Shown here piece after piece: positions 43,392 through 55,510 of a stretch of 64,000 bases of DNA. The number at the start of each line of letters is the position of its first letter. The first letter of the stretch is position 1. The notes under the pieces were generated by a model. That model ran no database searches and was not told the origin of the DNA. It saw nothing but the letters and a program-made list of their open reading frames with translations. A program made the position numbers and the translations under genes. Source of the stretch: Stenopsyche tienmushanensis (Eukaryota > Arthropoda > Insecta > Trichoptera > Stenopsychidae); NCBI GenBank assembly GCA_008973525.1, contig WACJ01000073.1:620001-684000 (forward strand), written 5' to 3'.

Positions 43392-45639
43392 TAACGCATA
43401 GTATGGGTTTCATATTAAATTAAGTCGGCACTGCATCATTGTACGCAACGACTATAATATGCCTCGATTTATATAAATTGGATCCTAGATTTCCCTGTAT
43501 TTCAAACCTGTGTAAATCGAAATCAGAAATGGATGAATTCCTAAAATAATGTTTGATTACTCCTTGAAAATAGCATTGTAGTAGTTGCAACAAATAGAAG
43601 ATTTATCTACCTAATTCTAAAAAAAAGTCCCAAAGGCAATAAAAAAAATCAATTAAACACTCGCAATGGGATCGTAAAATTTTTAGTACGCGTTTAGTTA
43701 CCACAGCTCACTAGTCATCATTTCAACATATAGGTCAATGGGCATATCCGACCTAAATTTACGCTCAGTAATTTAGGATATTTGCTTAGTTTAAATTATA
43801 TTAATCGAGGTTACCTCCCAAATATATATAATTCCAAAGCGACATCCCCATGCATATTTACACAGGTCGCGGTGGCTTTAAATAGCCTTAGTATATACCA
43901 CATGTGGCTGCTTTGTAGCTTTCCATTTCGATCAGTTGCGTAAAACCAAAATATTCTAGCATTATCGAAATTTTTTGTAGCATAATTTTCTGTCATTGCA
44001 TTGGCTCGAGTCGAATAAAATCGATGCCGGTGACAAAGTGAATCCGCTTGTTTCGCTTAGGGCAAACCCTTAACTTCATCATTTATGCATCAATCTAGTT
44101 GTTTGCCTAGTTAGTCTCCTCCCCATGCTGTTGAGCTATTAAACTACGATTGATTGCCTATTTTCGATACTGTTATAACGCGTACGCATTAGGCGCGCAA
44201 CATTAAATAGAAATTCGATACCGATAGGCAATCGATTGGAATAATGCACTCTGCTGGATTGCTAATCATGTAAAATCATTAAGTGTGCTTTATTTGATCG
44301 ATAGCGTGCTTGTGATTTTGAATGAAGGATGTGGGTTTGATTCATCATCATACAGGTTGTCCAATTTAGACCATTCGTGTATTGCCCAGTCGGAGACGTA
44401 ATTGAAAAATCATGACCTGAACAGGTACTTGGATTCACAAGTATCGGAGATTAATACTTATGAACTCTCAAATTTCCAAGCTTTTTTCACAATCTGTATT
44501 TGACCTTATAATGATACTATATCAACACGTTTTATTATGATTCCATATTTTTTATTTTGGAAAATTATAAAAATGGTAACATTGATTTGGCGAATTCATT
44601 TTGTAATAAAGTATTTTTATCCTAAATTCTATTTTATAAGACAAGACAGACAGTGGCCTTTATTACACAACGTCGTCTGAGCCTTTGTAAATTTTTCCCG
44701 ACTTCTCCGCCATGGAAACGTCCAGGCTTTGTACAAATTTCCGGGAGGGGCTTTTGAGGTTTCAGAAATTAAATTCTTCCCTCGCCACGATCATCGCTAA
44801 TTAACATTTTATGCACACACTTCAGGACGATTCGCCCGAAAAACAATTTCACGAGGGGTCGTTTTTCACGCGATTAACCGAGGGTCCGAATTTCAATTGC
44901 GAGCGCGGAATTTGCCACTATAACGACCGCAAATTATAATTCATAGTAATCCGGATGGCGTCCGAGTGCTAGTTCTTTTTTAACCGAATTTCCTGGACGA
45001 GGAGGAGGCGAGTGCGAATTTAACGGAGCGGATTCGTATTAGTGTCGCGCGAAATTATTCCTTGGCCATTTCCATTTTACGACATTAGTGGCCAAGTTAA
45101 ATATGAAGAGGGACAAGTGCATGAATATTCAACATCGAGAATTTCAGATTATCTCCGTTTCGAAGCTGCCGGTATTAACATTTTTAAAGCCTATTGTGTT
45201 TTGTCTAGTGTGAGCGATTTCCAAGCTCGTAAAGCTGGATCTCTTCCTGCGCTTGAATTTTGTGGTATATATTTGAAAATCGCTCGCTGATTTCGACGTC
45301 TTGCGAAACATGCATCATCGAAGATCCTTTCGAGGAAATCTTCGATCGGATTCGAAGCCTTTCCATATTTGGGTCGACGATGAAAATGCTGAAGCTTAAT
45401 ATCCGGTACTTGATTTAAAGCTCGAACGTGACCCATAATGGCAGTGACATTCGGCTTATGAATGGATTGCCTTCCACGAATGAAAGTATTAAAATTTTAT
45501 CGCATCCTTTATAGTTATAACATAGATTTAGTATTATTTTTTATAAGCAATGAAAGGTCCTTTACTAAAAATGTTAAGATCATATGAATGTGTTTATCCT
45601 TTATGTACTATTAAATTTGATCTAAATTCTAGATGATAA
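43392..45639. other. AT-rich spacer, nothing supported
   Basis: GATTGCCTAT and ATAGGCAATC near 44,152 and 44,222 form a 10-base inverted pair. A patch around 44,930-45,300 is GC-richer with an 82-codon frame (45,042-45,290) lacking motifs. Confidence 0.3.
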
Positions 45640-45705
45640 AGAGCCCTATGGCTCAGTGAATAGATAATGCATCCAGACAGTGATTGGATTTAATTTAGAG
45701 TAAAT
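45640..45705 (+). repeat. Possible tRNA-like SINE head relic
   Basis: ATGGCTCAGTGAATAGATAA fits an A box well, but the expected B box position reads GGATTTAATTTAG, which is strongly degraded. It is kept only as a weak call. Confidence 0.25.
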
Positions 45706-45769
45706 TGATTTTCCCAGAATTCCAAGATTGTGTCGAGATTTTCGTTAAATAGGGTTTGAAGGACCTCTG

Positions 45770-46020
45770 TCTGTGACAGAATTTTTGCCCCCTAATGTGA
45801 CATCATTTATCCAGCCAATAGACCGAGGTGTTATGAATATCATCAACGAAATGGTTTTATCATCAAAATCTTCTGAAAACTTTTACCGAGGAAGATGACA
45901 ATTTGATCAATTCCTGGAAAAATACAAATATTGGATATATATAGAATAAGACAAAAGTAAAGCCAGTAACACTTCATGATATGGAAACATATTTAATGCA
46001 TTTTAAAGAGAATGAAGCAA
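45770..46020 (+). pseudogene. Pogo/Tigger transposase relic (DDE_1 C-terminal part)
   Basis: One frame reads EFLPPNVTSFIQPIDRGVM, the conserved LPPNxTSxxQPxDQGV motif just before the last catalytic residue of pogo, Tigger and jerky-type transposases. After a frameshift, NSWKNTNIGYI and NKTKVKPVTLHD fit the region that follows (Tigger-type NILDAI...W..VKP). The upstream catalytic part is not recognisable. A family B MITE end starts directly downstream at 46,030, pointing rightwards, so the two may be remnants of one larger insertion or independent neighbours. Confidence 0.7.
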
Positions 46021-46029
46021 GTGATATAC

Positions 46030-46190
46030 GATAGACCTGCGGTGATCCGACAAACGTTTTGCAAGGCGTTGTCGGACTATAGAGTACTGCCCCCTTGTAA
46101 TCCGGTTTTTTTTTTGAAAGGAATACTTGTAATTATTATTGAATTAACGTCATAAACACAAAGCTGGAACCGGACTATCGGGGACTTAAT
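46030..46190 (+). mobile_element. Family B MITE, left end only
   Basis: ATAGACCTGCGGTGATCCG, then GCGTTGTCGGACTATAGAG, CCCCCTTGTAATCCGG and GTCATAAACACAAAG are collinear with the copies at 143 and 24,597. The right half is lost. Confidence 0.7.
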
Positions 46191-47558
46191 GAATCTAAAA
46201 TATGTGGATTATTAGACAATTTAAAATGTTTTGATAACGTGGATAGTTTTAAAAAATCTCAAACAATGTATTCATATACATTTTTTTAAAAATAATTTGG
46301 TAATGCTTTGTACTACCTAAGGGTCACATATCTGCTTAACTTTGAGCATTTTTCTTATGGACCGTTCACTGGAAATTCGCATAAAATAAGATACGGAGTT
46401 TTATCACACAAATTTGAAATAATGCGTTAAACACATGGAAAAAACTGGGTATTCCTTATACAAAATTATACAATTTTCTAGGAAACATATATGTATAAGA
46501 ATATGCACATTATTTATTATTTCAGTACAAAATACGATGATTATGTCATGAATAACTATATAAACGATTACATTATATTATATCAATTACATTGGTCGGT
46601 ACTCCGATGCATTGGAGATAACATGTGTATCGTTTTAATTTACAAAATGAATTTATTTCATTGATTTGATAATGCTTATCTATTGGTTTGTTTTAACAAT
46701 GGAGAGTGTTCAACGGGGCTTCATTTCGTATGCACGGATAATGACCGATTTTCATTGAATCGGACAATCGAATGGGAATCGGATATTGTGTAGATGAATT
46801 ATGCTCGTCGAATTTCGGAAAAACATTTGTTGTGCCGCCAGTCAATAATACGTGCCCACGGAACAAATGTTGTTTCAATTTGTTGTAATCGGCTTTCGTG
46901 CGCCATAATATTTATAAATTTCATACTCCTCCCAAATGGGGCTGCTTAGGGAGTTGGGAGGCATTGTTGGGCGTAAATATTACTTTTTGTCGCTCGTGAT
47001 GGCATAAGTTTGTCTTCAGAATTTCACTACTTTTATTGTGTGGGGCTTTAAGAGCAGAAACGCGAAAGCTCCCAGGCTCAGATCGTCATGGATTTTTTTG
47101 TGATTTCTTTTCATTTTTTATTTTTTAGGCGGATGGTAGAAAATAGAACATCTCGCTTTATTGTTACGTCCACATCTTGCCTCGTTTAGGTTTCGCAACT
47201 CGACACTGGAAAAACTTGTAAATGATGCAAATTTTTACATGAAATACCCCGTTTTACGTCTTATGCTTGGCGCTAACGAGCCCTAACGAATGCCCCGTTA
47301 TGGACGTAATTAAGAAACAATTTATGATTATTCCCGGCATTATTTGCTCGCTCACAAAAAGTATAATAATCCCCCTTAGAATTGCAGATCTCCTTTGGAA
47401 TTCATGTATGCATGCTTTTTTGATGGGCGTCTTTCATTTGCCATGTAATAACGTATGATGTTATATACAGGTGAAACATTGTGGAATAATTCAGCATAAT
47501 TAAGAACACTGTGGGAGAATATGAAATAATTGTGAGTGCATCTTGTCATGAGATGTGA
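46191..47558. other. AT-rich spacer, nothing recognised
   Basis: No feature I can support. Confidence 0.45.
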
Positions 47559-47611
47559 GATGGAATCATATGTAACTTGAAGTAGTTTTACGTATGTACT
47601 ATGATTCCATC
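47559..47611. repeat. 12-bp hairpin beside a mariner end
   Basis: GATGGAATCATA (47,559-47,570) and TATGATTCCATC (47,600-47,611) pair perfectly around a 29-base loop, just 8 bases before a mariner terminus. Confidence 0.45.
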
Positions 47612-47618
47612 CATAAAA

Positions 47619-47800
47619 CGAGGCTCATCCAGAAAGTAAAGTTACAAAATTTATGTGGGATCGAAAAATGCTTGTATTTAATTAAAATTCATAGGATACT
47701 TCATAAATATATTTAACTATTTTTTAACTTGATCATCGTCGAAATCGAGACATTTCTGTAGTCGGGACCCTCTTATAATGATATTTTCTATATGGTCATA
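47619..47800 (-). mobile_element. Mariner remnant, C-terminal end
   Basis: CGAGGCTCATCCAGAAAGTAA is a mariner-like terminal repeat. Further in, the minus strand reads RLQKCLDFDDDQVKK then a stop, matching the end of mariner transposases (a RxxKCxxxxGDYVEK-type ending). The rest of the element is lost. The terminus differs from that of family E, so this is another mariner lineage. Confidence 0.6.
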
Positions 47801-48825
47801 TATTTATCACCTGTTATCTTTTATAACAGGACTTAAACTTGAATATCAAAATCCAAACAAACTTAGAACTTATCGACCAAAATAGCCTAGATTTTTCTTG
47901 TGTTTTTGTCAAAGCTCCAACGCACATATACAACACTTTCGATCAATAGAAAGCACATATTGAATGAATGTGCTTTGATGAAAAAGTTCCATTCTTTCCT
48001 CTTTTTATGTCTTCTTCGACGAATTATTTATTTTGTTTTGAAAGAATATCCGTATTTCATCGCGATATCGAAGATGAAAGTTCCAATCGAATCAATCCTC
48101 AATAATGGAGCCCTTACGTGGGTGTCATCGATCCTTTAGCATTTTTAATGATAAATATTAATATTTATTACATAATATGATGCATATTTGGTCTATGGAT
48201 TAATAATATTTTGTGTAGGAGGACTCCCACATTAAATGAGATTAATATCAACAATAGTATTTATAATCTAAATATTATTAGAAAATCAATTCGACATATG
48301 CTATTTCAATGGTTTCCACGAATTATTGTTTGGTTTTCTTCAAACAATATATTTTATGTATAATATGATTTGTCGATGTTTGCCTTAATTTTTTTTCGTT
48401 GCGAGTAAAATTCACATGTATTTACATTATAACAATTATTTCTGGGCTTATGTTTCTTTTCGTATAAAAATTTGACAACCCCAAGGAAAATATCTAATGG
48501 TCTTATTTATTGCCAAATATGATCCTTTTAATTTCGTACTTTGCGATGATCTCATGTTACGTCTTGATAAAATTTAATATTTGATAAGTCGTTAAAATCC
48601 TTTGATCTTTGAGATTTTAAATTTAAAATTTCAAGTAGAGGTATCAAATAATAGTGTTACATTATAATTTTAGAAGAATGAAATCTTTGCTATTTTCTTG
48701 CTTTATTATTGGAATCTTTTAGCGCGAAGTATTCACTTATGTTTTATGATATGGCAGCGTGGACACATTATCTTCCCCATGAAATGGCGAAGTAAATCTC
48801 TCTGACATCCCACTTCTGACACCAG
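47801..48825. other. AT-rich spacer, nothing recognised
   Basis: No feature I can support. Confidence 0.45.
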
Positions 48826-49124
48826 TGAAGCGTCGGAGCGGGGACGCTTACGGGGCGGCTCCCCGTTTCCATGTGCTCGTCGCGCTAGCATACGGGTTTG
48901 TTCTTCTTTTGAGCCGTGATGTAGCCGGATGGATGGATGGGGGTCGGACAGAAAGGCTTTCTTCTCTGGATAACTCTTTATTTAACACGAGAGAGAGGGA
49001 GATCTGGCTGCGAGAAGGACGTCCTCCCGCAGTCAAGGCTAACCGACCTCGTCTCGTCTCCCGCTTCTTGCGCGTCTCCACCCAATACGACGCATCTGCT
49101 CACGTTAACAGCGCCATTGCATGG
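48826..49124 (+). CDS. Candidate GC-rich exon or promoter islet
   Basis: The block stands out by its GC and CpG content. It starts after CACTTCTGACACCAG and ends at ATGG|GTAAGA, a good donor. One frame is open across all 299 bases and closes with TAA only three codons into the donor sequence. It has a hydrophobic stretch (HVLVALAYGFVLLLS) and, later, an in-frame ATG at the start of MDGGRTERLSS. That could be an internal exon, or a first exon with an upstream promoter. The minus strand is also open for 77 codons, which GC-richness alone can cause. The acceptor has a modest pyrimidine tract. I recognise no family, so a regulatory or untranslated role is just as possible. Confidence 0.3.
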
Positions 49125-49657
49125 GTAAGATAATTCGTCCACGCTACAATATAATGTTTAATAACTACAATGTTTCCACCTGTGATATTACCCTTTGGTT
49201 GTTGGGTTATCCTAGATAGGTCCTAGATAGATATTCTAGGTTTTTATGTAGATTTCAACCCATTTAATAGTTCGAAATATTAATATTCGAAATAAATATG
49301 AATAATAACTGTGCTAAAATTTTTGAACCAACCGCGTTCAAATCTAGTGCTGAATAAATTGTGGAATGGCTTTATGTAATATTAGACTTTATTCAAACGT
49401 TCATTTTAAGAGGAAAAACTAAAAATATACATTTCAAACATGTATTTATTTCAAAGCTTTTTCGACGAATTCGTTGCTAGCAAAAACAGTCCAAAATGGA
49501 AAAAATTCCTCGTAGCTCCAAAAAACATGTTTCATTTCACTATAATTCAACATGTTATGGTAAATATGATTTAAAAAAAGATAGTATCGAAAGACCGTGA
49601 ATTTGTTTTCGGACATTTCCTTCTTGCGTCGTCCCGATCGTATTTAATTGTCTCCGC
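49125..49657. other. AT-rich spacer, nothing recognised
   Basis: No feature I can support. Confidence 0.45.
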
Positions 49658-49796
49658 TGTCAAAAATCGGCGTTCTTTGTATGAACAAGCTGTCAAGTTC
49701 GCACCGCCCCCAGACTGACTGTCGACTGTCAAATTTGCGCCCGATTTGACTGATAGCGACGCGCGACTCGGGAGGCACCGACTTCTTTGATGTCAA
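49658..49796 (+). promoter_or_regulatory. Cluster of TGTCAA words
   Basis: TGTCAA occurs at 49,658, 49,691, 49,727 and 49,791, and TTTGAC (GTCAAA on the minus strand) near 49,745. TGTCA is the core site of TALE-type homeodomain proteins, so a small enhancer is conceivable. This is motif density only. Confidence 0.2.
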
Positions 49797-50208
49797 ACAC
49801 ATTTTTCATTACGGAATGAGATGTCGCATTTAATGGCCAACGACGTCTTGTTCAATTGTCTCGACGGTTAGTTCCTCGCGTGGCACAATTAAAGCGGATC
49901 GTGATCGTGTTTCATGGCCGATTGACAAGAAGGTGCTTCTAGATTTTGCGGTCGCGTAATTAATATTGCACAAGGTGTATAATTTACTCTGCGTAATAAA
50001 GACTTTTGCATGATAATCCATCGAAAATGCGTTTAACACATTCCTGCCGAGTTATGCATATGTGCTTCCTTTGGGTACTATCGGTAGACGCACCTGTGTC
50101 TCTTTAGCCATGTGGTTCATTGGTTTTAACCCTTTGGCGACGGATATTTGTTTATATGTGACTTAAACTATATATGTATTTAATTTTATTTTAAATCCGA
50201 TGTTTTAC
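49797..50208. other. Spacer, nothing supported
   Basis: TTTTAACCCTTTGGCGACGG near 50,127-50,146 looks like a lone TTAA-type MITE end without a partner. Confidence 0.35.
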
Positions 50209-50594
50209 TATTTTATCCAGAAAGTAAGTGTATTTGAAAAAAATACAAGATATTGTTGATACATTTGTTGACTATTTTTCAACCTAATCGCCATCCTGTT
50301 CAATGCATCTGGTGATCCGTGGCACAAGCTTCTTTATGCCCTCCTCGAAGAACGTCAGCGCATACCCCTCCTTTTGAGTTTTTTAAGGTGGGGAATTGGT
50401 GTGACACCACTGTGACGACTGTATTTTTGACTCAGACGTGTAATAAGCCATCCACTTTTAATTTCCAGTCACAATAGAGCTCAGAAAAGCTCAAGCTCAC
50501 CTTCCAACTTCAGATGAGCACTCAGTATGGCCAACCCTTAAAAAAAACAGCCTGTTATTGTCACAGTACACTTACTTTCGGGATATGCCTCGTA
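50209..50594 (-). mobile_element. Family E mariner MITE with transposase C-terminus
   Basis: The right terminus CGAGGCATATCCCGAAAGTA (minus strand) is paired with a partial inverted copy at the left (TCCAGAAAGTAAGTGTA), with TA at both edges. On the minus strand LTFFEEGIKKLVPRITRCIE followed by QDGD and VEK is the conserved mariner C-terminus, with one stop inside. It is a deletion derivative: under 400 bp compared with about 1.3 kb for a full mariner. It is the same family as 59,873-60,362, but with a different internal deletion. Confidence 0.75.
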
Positions 50595-53500
50595 AGATGA
50601 CCGATGTGATCAATTTCTTTCAAACAAAAATATCGATGTATTTCATTTTTTTGCTTCTTATTCGAGTTGAAGCACTATTTTTAGTCCCTACGTTGTTTCC
50701 ATGGTTTTCAACAGATTTTTGCATAAAAAATGAGTTATGCGAAGCACACGTGTCATAAATCTTTGTATCTGGATGCATTTTTACTTCAGTTGTCTTTCGT
50801 CGGCTGCGAAGTTAAAAAATTGGCGATTTGCCCGCCGCTCTTTTCGCAATAATTTGTGAAATGTATCCCAATGCAAACGGATGTCAACTTCATCAAGCGA
50901 AAAACATTGCTATGCGTAACCCGAAGGGAATGTGTTAATTTTTGATGAAATATCGTATACAAACAAAAAGTCTATCAGGAAGGCTTCAAACTTGCGTTGT
51001 GTTGTTACATACTCATCAAGAATTAATCTTTTCGTCTTAAAACTTCAGCGTTTCTGTATATTTTGCTAATAATTCATACCGCCTTCGGTATAAATTGCCT
51101 ATGGAATTTTTAAAGTGTGCTCTCGTTTTTGACATTGAATAATTATGGCAGCGTTAAACGGTTGATTTTTGGCCCAAAGAGTTGATGACCCTCACCTTTA
51201 ACACGTTGACGTCCGCCTGAAAATTACCGAAAGTTTATTATTAGAACGTACGCGCGTCATTCGCGATTGTTCCAAGCTCAAATTTGATCATGCATAATGT
51301 TAACACGTTTCGTCGTCAGATCGTCGAATCGCGTATTTTGCCGGATTTGTTTCTGTTCTAGGCAAATTAACCGATTTGCGCTCCCCGCTTGTGAAGCATA
51401 AAAGACGTTGTAGAAGCGTAATCACCGGTTGTCTACTTGTATGGATGGGGTTGTATTTGAGCTTGGATTGAGGAAACTTGTCACGTGCAAAAAGGTAGGA
51501 ATTACTGTAAGCAGACTCCGTCCGATTGGCCTCGACGTTCTTCGTCGTTTTATATTTGGGTCTTGTTGGGGGTAAGTTTGCTTAAAAAGCTCCCATTCGG
51601 CTGCAATTAAACGTGACTGTGTACGAAAAGTCGACCCGAAAAATTCTTATTTGGATCACTTCCATGGACGCAAATTGAATCGCGGAGATTTTAGATTTTG
51701 TGGAATATGCACAGTCATCGTAGAATTATTTCATGTGATGATGATGATGATTGTGTGGGGGTTGGAATCGTATATTCATACCAGAGAAATATGGTTTCGT
51801 ATTAACCTTATCGGCATGATTGATTCGCACATTTGATTGGAGCCAATTTAAGAACGTCGGAAAGATGGAGCTTCTGACCCACATTTCATGCTGCGATGAA
51901 AAGCTCACCGGAACACGATGTGTTAGATCGTCTCGTATATGTGTCGCGATTCGTATTTATAGCCGTTTGCTGAATTTGTAATATGGTTAATTTGTGCTGA
52001 TCGAATGAAAATGTACGATTTATACATCTGATATTATTAGGATTTAAGTCGAGGTGTGTTTTAAACAAAGATTTGATCTTAAGCGTCTGGGCTGTCGGAT
52101 AAATTGATGTTTTTATTGGGGGGCGCTGAAAGCTGGACGGCGATGTGGACCGCTGAAAATGATGCAATTTCCATAATCTGGCAGTTTGTCGACGTCTGGA
52201 ATGATGCCGTGAACATCCTGTTTTATGGCGAATTGGATCGAAATAGCAGACGAAAGTGTCATACGAGGATTTGGGTGGGATTATTTCAGTTCATGATTGA
52301 GGTACATAGCTCCATTTCCATGGGAAAATTGCTAAAGAAGGCTGAATATTTATCATTGATTGTCTGCTCGCATATTACTTCCTAAATCCTCCAGCTTTGC
52401 AGAGTAGAATGATTGTCATAAATTTCCGTAACATCGTATGATGTGTCCATACACTACGATTTGCATAAAAGAAGTGCAAATGGCGCACGTATCACTGTCG
52501 TACTACCACGAGCTCATAAGTTGCTATTATATTGATAGTATTGGTTGCTTTTTTATTTTAATTCTCATCGAATAATTTAGGAAAAAATATTTTATGGTAA
52601 TATTTTCCATTAAATTATTTTAAATAATAATCATGCTATTCAAAAAATTCAAAAAAGCGACAAAAAAGGTGATAAAATGTATTTGGCAAATAATTATATT
52701 TTAAAAATATTTCGTGTATGCCTCCAAGGCTCAAATATTCTCATAGAGCGAATTTTTCAAAAATAAAAAATATGTAAAATGTATAATTACGAAAAGGTTA
52801 TATACACGATTTTCCATATTATTACAAAAAATTACACGAAAAATGCCAAAATTAAGTAGCTTTAATTTCATTTTTCAAGTGAAAAAATGATAGCAATTTG
52901 TTAAATTTCTACAGTTTTTATTGAAAGGCTTGAGTCTGATGATGACCTTGTTGCTAAAAGGCCGAACCGCGTCACTTACAATACAAACTGGAAAGTAACT
53001 TGTTTTGATTTCTTAAAAAATAAATTGAATATCCAATATAATATAAATTTAATTTCACCAATATTGACCAAATATTCAAAATGTCTGATCATTTGCATAT
53101 TCCTTGGGTTCAAGATATTTTCAGATATTATTTCATGGGATGCTGAATTTGAACCAGACCGATCAAGTGTTGATTTAGTGGGCTTGTTCATGGATGATTC
53201 AAATTCAGACTGTGGAAAAATTCCCAAGTATTAATATTTTCCATCAAGGTTTACCTTGATTTTCTGGATCTGATTACATATATAAATATTGAGGCGATTA
53301 ATGAATATTGTTTATATCAAATAAGGATCTTATTATTTTTTAAATGGAATGCCTCGGATCTTTGCGCATAATCCTTTTCTATAAAGGCAATGAAAACTCG
53401 CCGAGTTTCTTGTAGCATCTAACGTATTTACATTTTCTCATATGGAAGAAAAACTAGTGAAACTTCTTCATGGGGCGAGTCGCTTTTATATTGAACTTCG

Positions 53501-54470
53501 CCTTATAGTTTAGTGAAAATTTAATAAAGGCGCTTATACCCCGATGTTTTGAATCCGAGTCCTGCGCAAAGCCACTATTTTACAACCGACTACTAACCGA
53601 AGTTTACGGGCTAAAGTTGGCGGTATTCTAAATCTGGAAAGTTCCTCCTCTACAATACCTCATCCGTGAAACATTGAAACATGCCGGACAGCACCCTGCT
53701 ATTCAAATATTATTGCCCCGACTAAAACGGCCCGATATTGAGGATATTGCGCATAATAGGGGAGGTATTATGAATGACTGGGGGTTGTCCAAGGTAAAAG
53801 CGGCGATACAGGTCTTTTGTACGGAAAGGTTTTTTCCCTCTTATGCCGGGGGGTCGCATTTTTGACGTTCTTCACTAATAAGTCTGCCTTGGCTGAATAG
53901 AAAATTTTCCTCGATTTTTTCTTATATATTCAATGAGGATAATAATCTCTGGATTTAATCGTTTCGGATTTCTTAGAATTCCTTTCCCGTTATTTATTAA
54001 AAGGAAAAATATATTAAATAGGAGGATCTTTAAATAAGAACGTGTACCGAGGAAGCACCCACGAGTCGTGGCTTATAAAATATCAACAAAAAAAAATGTC
54101 AAAAGCTAATCCTCTCCATGAAATATTTTATATTTATATTTTATAGTATAAAAATACAATTATTCATAAATCTTTTGTGACGATGATGATGTATTGTATA
54201 GGTGACGATGCTCCTCCCCAATTAGATACGAATTAACAACGTAAATTTGATAAATTAATACCGCCGTTGATTCAATTATGTATGCAAATTTAATTTATTC
54301 GGGAATCGGATCCATAAATTTATTCGAGTCGCTATGGCCAATCAGTGGTAAATTAATTATACTTTCAATTTTTGCAACTTCGTTTTGTAGTCGAAATCAT
54401 TAATACGATGATGGAAATCGCCGATCCTTTTGCGCGAAGTGTTCAATTATCGCGTGAATATGCCTATGCA
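50595..54470. other. Long spacer, nothing supported
   Basis: Frames at 52,104-52,385 (93 codons), 51,886-52,167 (93, minus) and 53,674-53,865 (63) have no motif. LESDDDLVAKRPNRVTYN near 52,930-52,985 is an isolated acidic, protein-like stretch after an acceptor-like TTTCTACAG; I could not extend it. Two TTAACACG strings near 51,202 and 51,302 might be lone TTAA-type ends. Confidence 0.3.
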
Positions 54471-54522
54471 CTTTTTTTGTGCGATAGATATATGCGTTCC
54501 GCGGAAAATCGCACAAAAAAAG
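54471..54522. repeat. Perfect 15-bp hairpin and related motifs
   Basis: CTTTTTTTGTGCGAT (54,471-54,485) and ATCGCACAAAAAAAG (54,508-54,522) pair perfectly around a 22-base loop. Related words ACCGCATAACTTTGAAAC...ATCGCATAAAAAAAG (about 54,570-54,625) and ACCGCATAACTTCGAAATCG with CACAAAAAGAAG (about 55,043-55,074) follow, suggesting ends of a further DNA-transposon family. Confidence 0.45.
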
Positions 54523-55089
54523 CTATGACTTACATAGAAAAAGTGAAGATGCGTTGCATGGATTTTAAAAACCGCATAACTTTGAAACAACTATATATAA
54601 TATATCCAAAATCGCATAAAAAAAGTTAATACAAAAAAAATGTATCGGAAAACAATAAGGCAATTCAAAAATAGCTTTTTGGTAACATTTAAAGGACATC
54701 TTGCATCATTGGCAAAATTTTAAGGATGCCTAACATCTGGCATCTCAAATGCCAGTTATTCACTAGAAAAATACTATTTATTTTAATTACAAACTATCAT
54801 CGCTGTATAATAATTTTCGTTATGCTTTTCGATATGACTCAAAATCACTCTCTTCTTCGGAAGAAATAGTCTACCCAGTGTCAATATCATCATTGTTCTG
54901 TGTAGATTTTCTCTTCCAACAATAATCCAGCAATAGCAGATGCAATATGATTTACACAGTCCCAATTTTTTTTTTTCAAATTTCGATTAGTGTTGATGAT
55001 TTATTTCCTATTTTATCCAAAATATCTGGATAACGAAAAAAACCGCATAACTTCGAAATCGCACAAAAAGAAGTTTGAGTGTACACTTC
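54523..55089. other. AT-rich spacer
   Basis: Apart from the CGCACAAAA words noted for the hairpin, nothing is recognised. Confidence 0.35.
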
Positions 55090-55510
55090 TGCATGGTAGG
55101 ATGATCGCGTATTTGCAAGCGAATTGCAGTGATTCAGAAAGAGACAGAGACGGATAAAACGTGGTGCAATCCGTTAACTGTGCATGAGAGACAGAGATGG
55201 AGAGCTTCCTGCGTACATCGCACGATTGTATAGATCGTTAGCCTAAGTTTATCGACGAATAATGATATAGTGAATTGATTAACGACTTGCAAATATTCTC
55301 CGATTTCTTCAGAGTCTTCGAAAATCAAATCCAGCGTCTCATTGGTCCGTATGTTTATAGCAACTTGCAAATGTTAACTTTACAGATGACAACTGTCTAA
55401 ATATCTTTGAGATCGACCTCGAAACTTGCATTCCTACCCTTGTCGTACAAGCAAATATAGCATTTAAGACTATGAAGATTTTAAATTAGCTCACTAATCA
55501 AAGGGCTAAT
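55090..55510 (+). mobile_element. Family A copy, longest
   Basis: It starts TGCATGGTAGGATGATCGCG (just after the lost TTAA), then GCAAGCGAATTGCAGTGATT, GAAAGAGACAGAGACGG, GATTGTATAGATCGTTAGCC, TTTATCGACGAATAATGATA, a diverged centre, and near the right end AAATATAGCATTTAAG, ATTTTAAATTAGCTCACTAA and TCAAAGGGCTAATTAA. The terminal TTAA is present. The centre with the ACAAGCTTCATACACGC landmark is replaced by unrelated sequence. Confidence 0.7.

Noticed and set aside
44290..44350. B-box-like GGGTTTGATTCA
   Set aside because: Two mismatches to the consensus and no A box at the proper distance.
45042..45290. 82-codon frame in a GC-richer patch
   Set aside because: No motif and no convincing splice borders; the pattern fits base composition alone.
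48848..49081. 77-codon minus frame
   Set aside because: Shadow of the GC-rich plus-strand block; no independent evidence.
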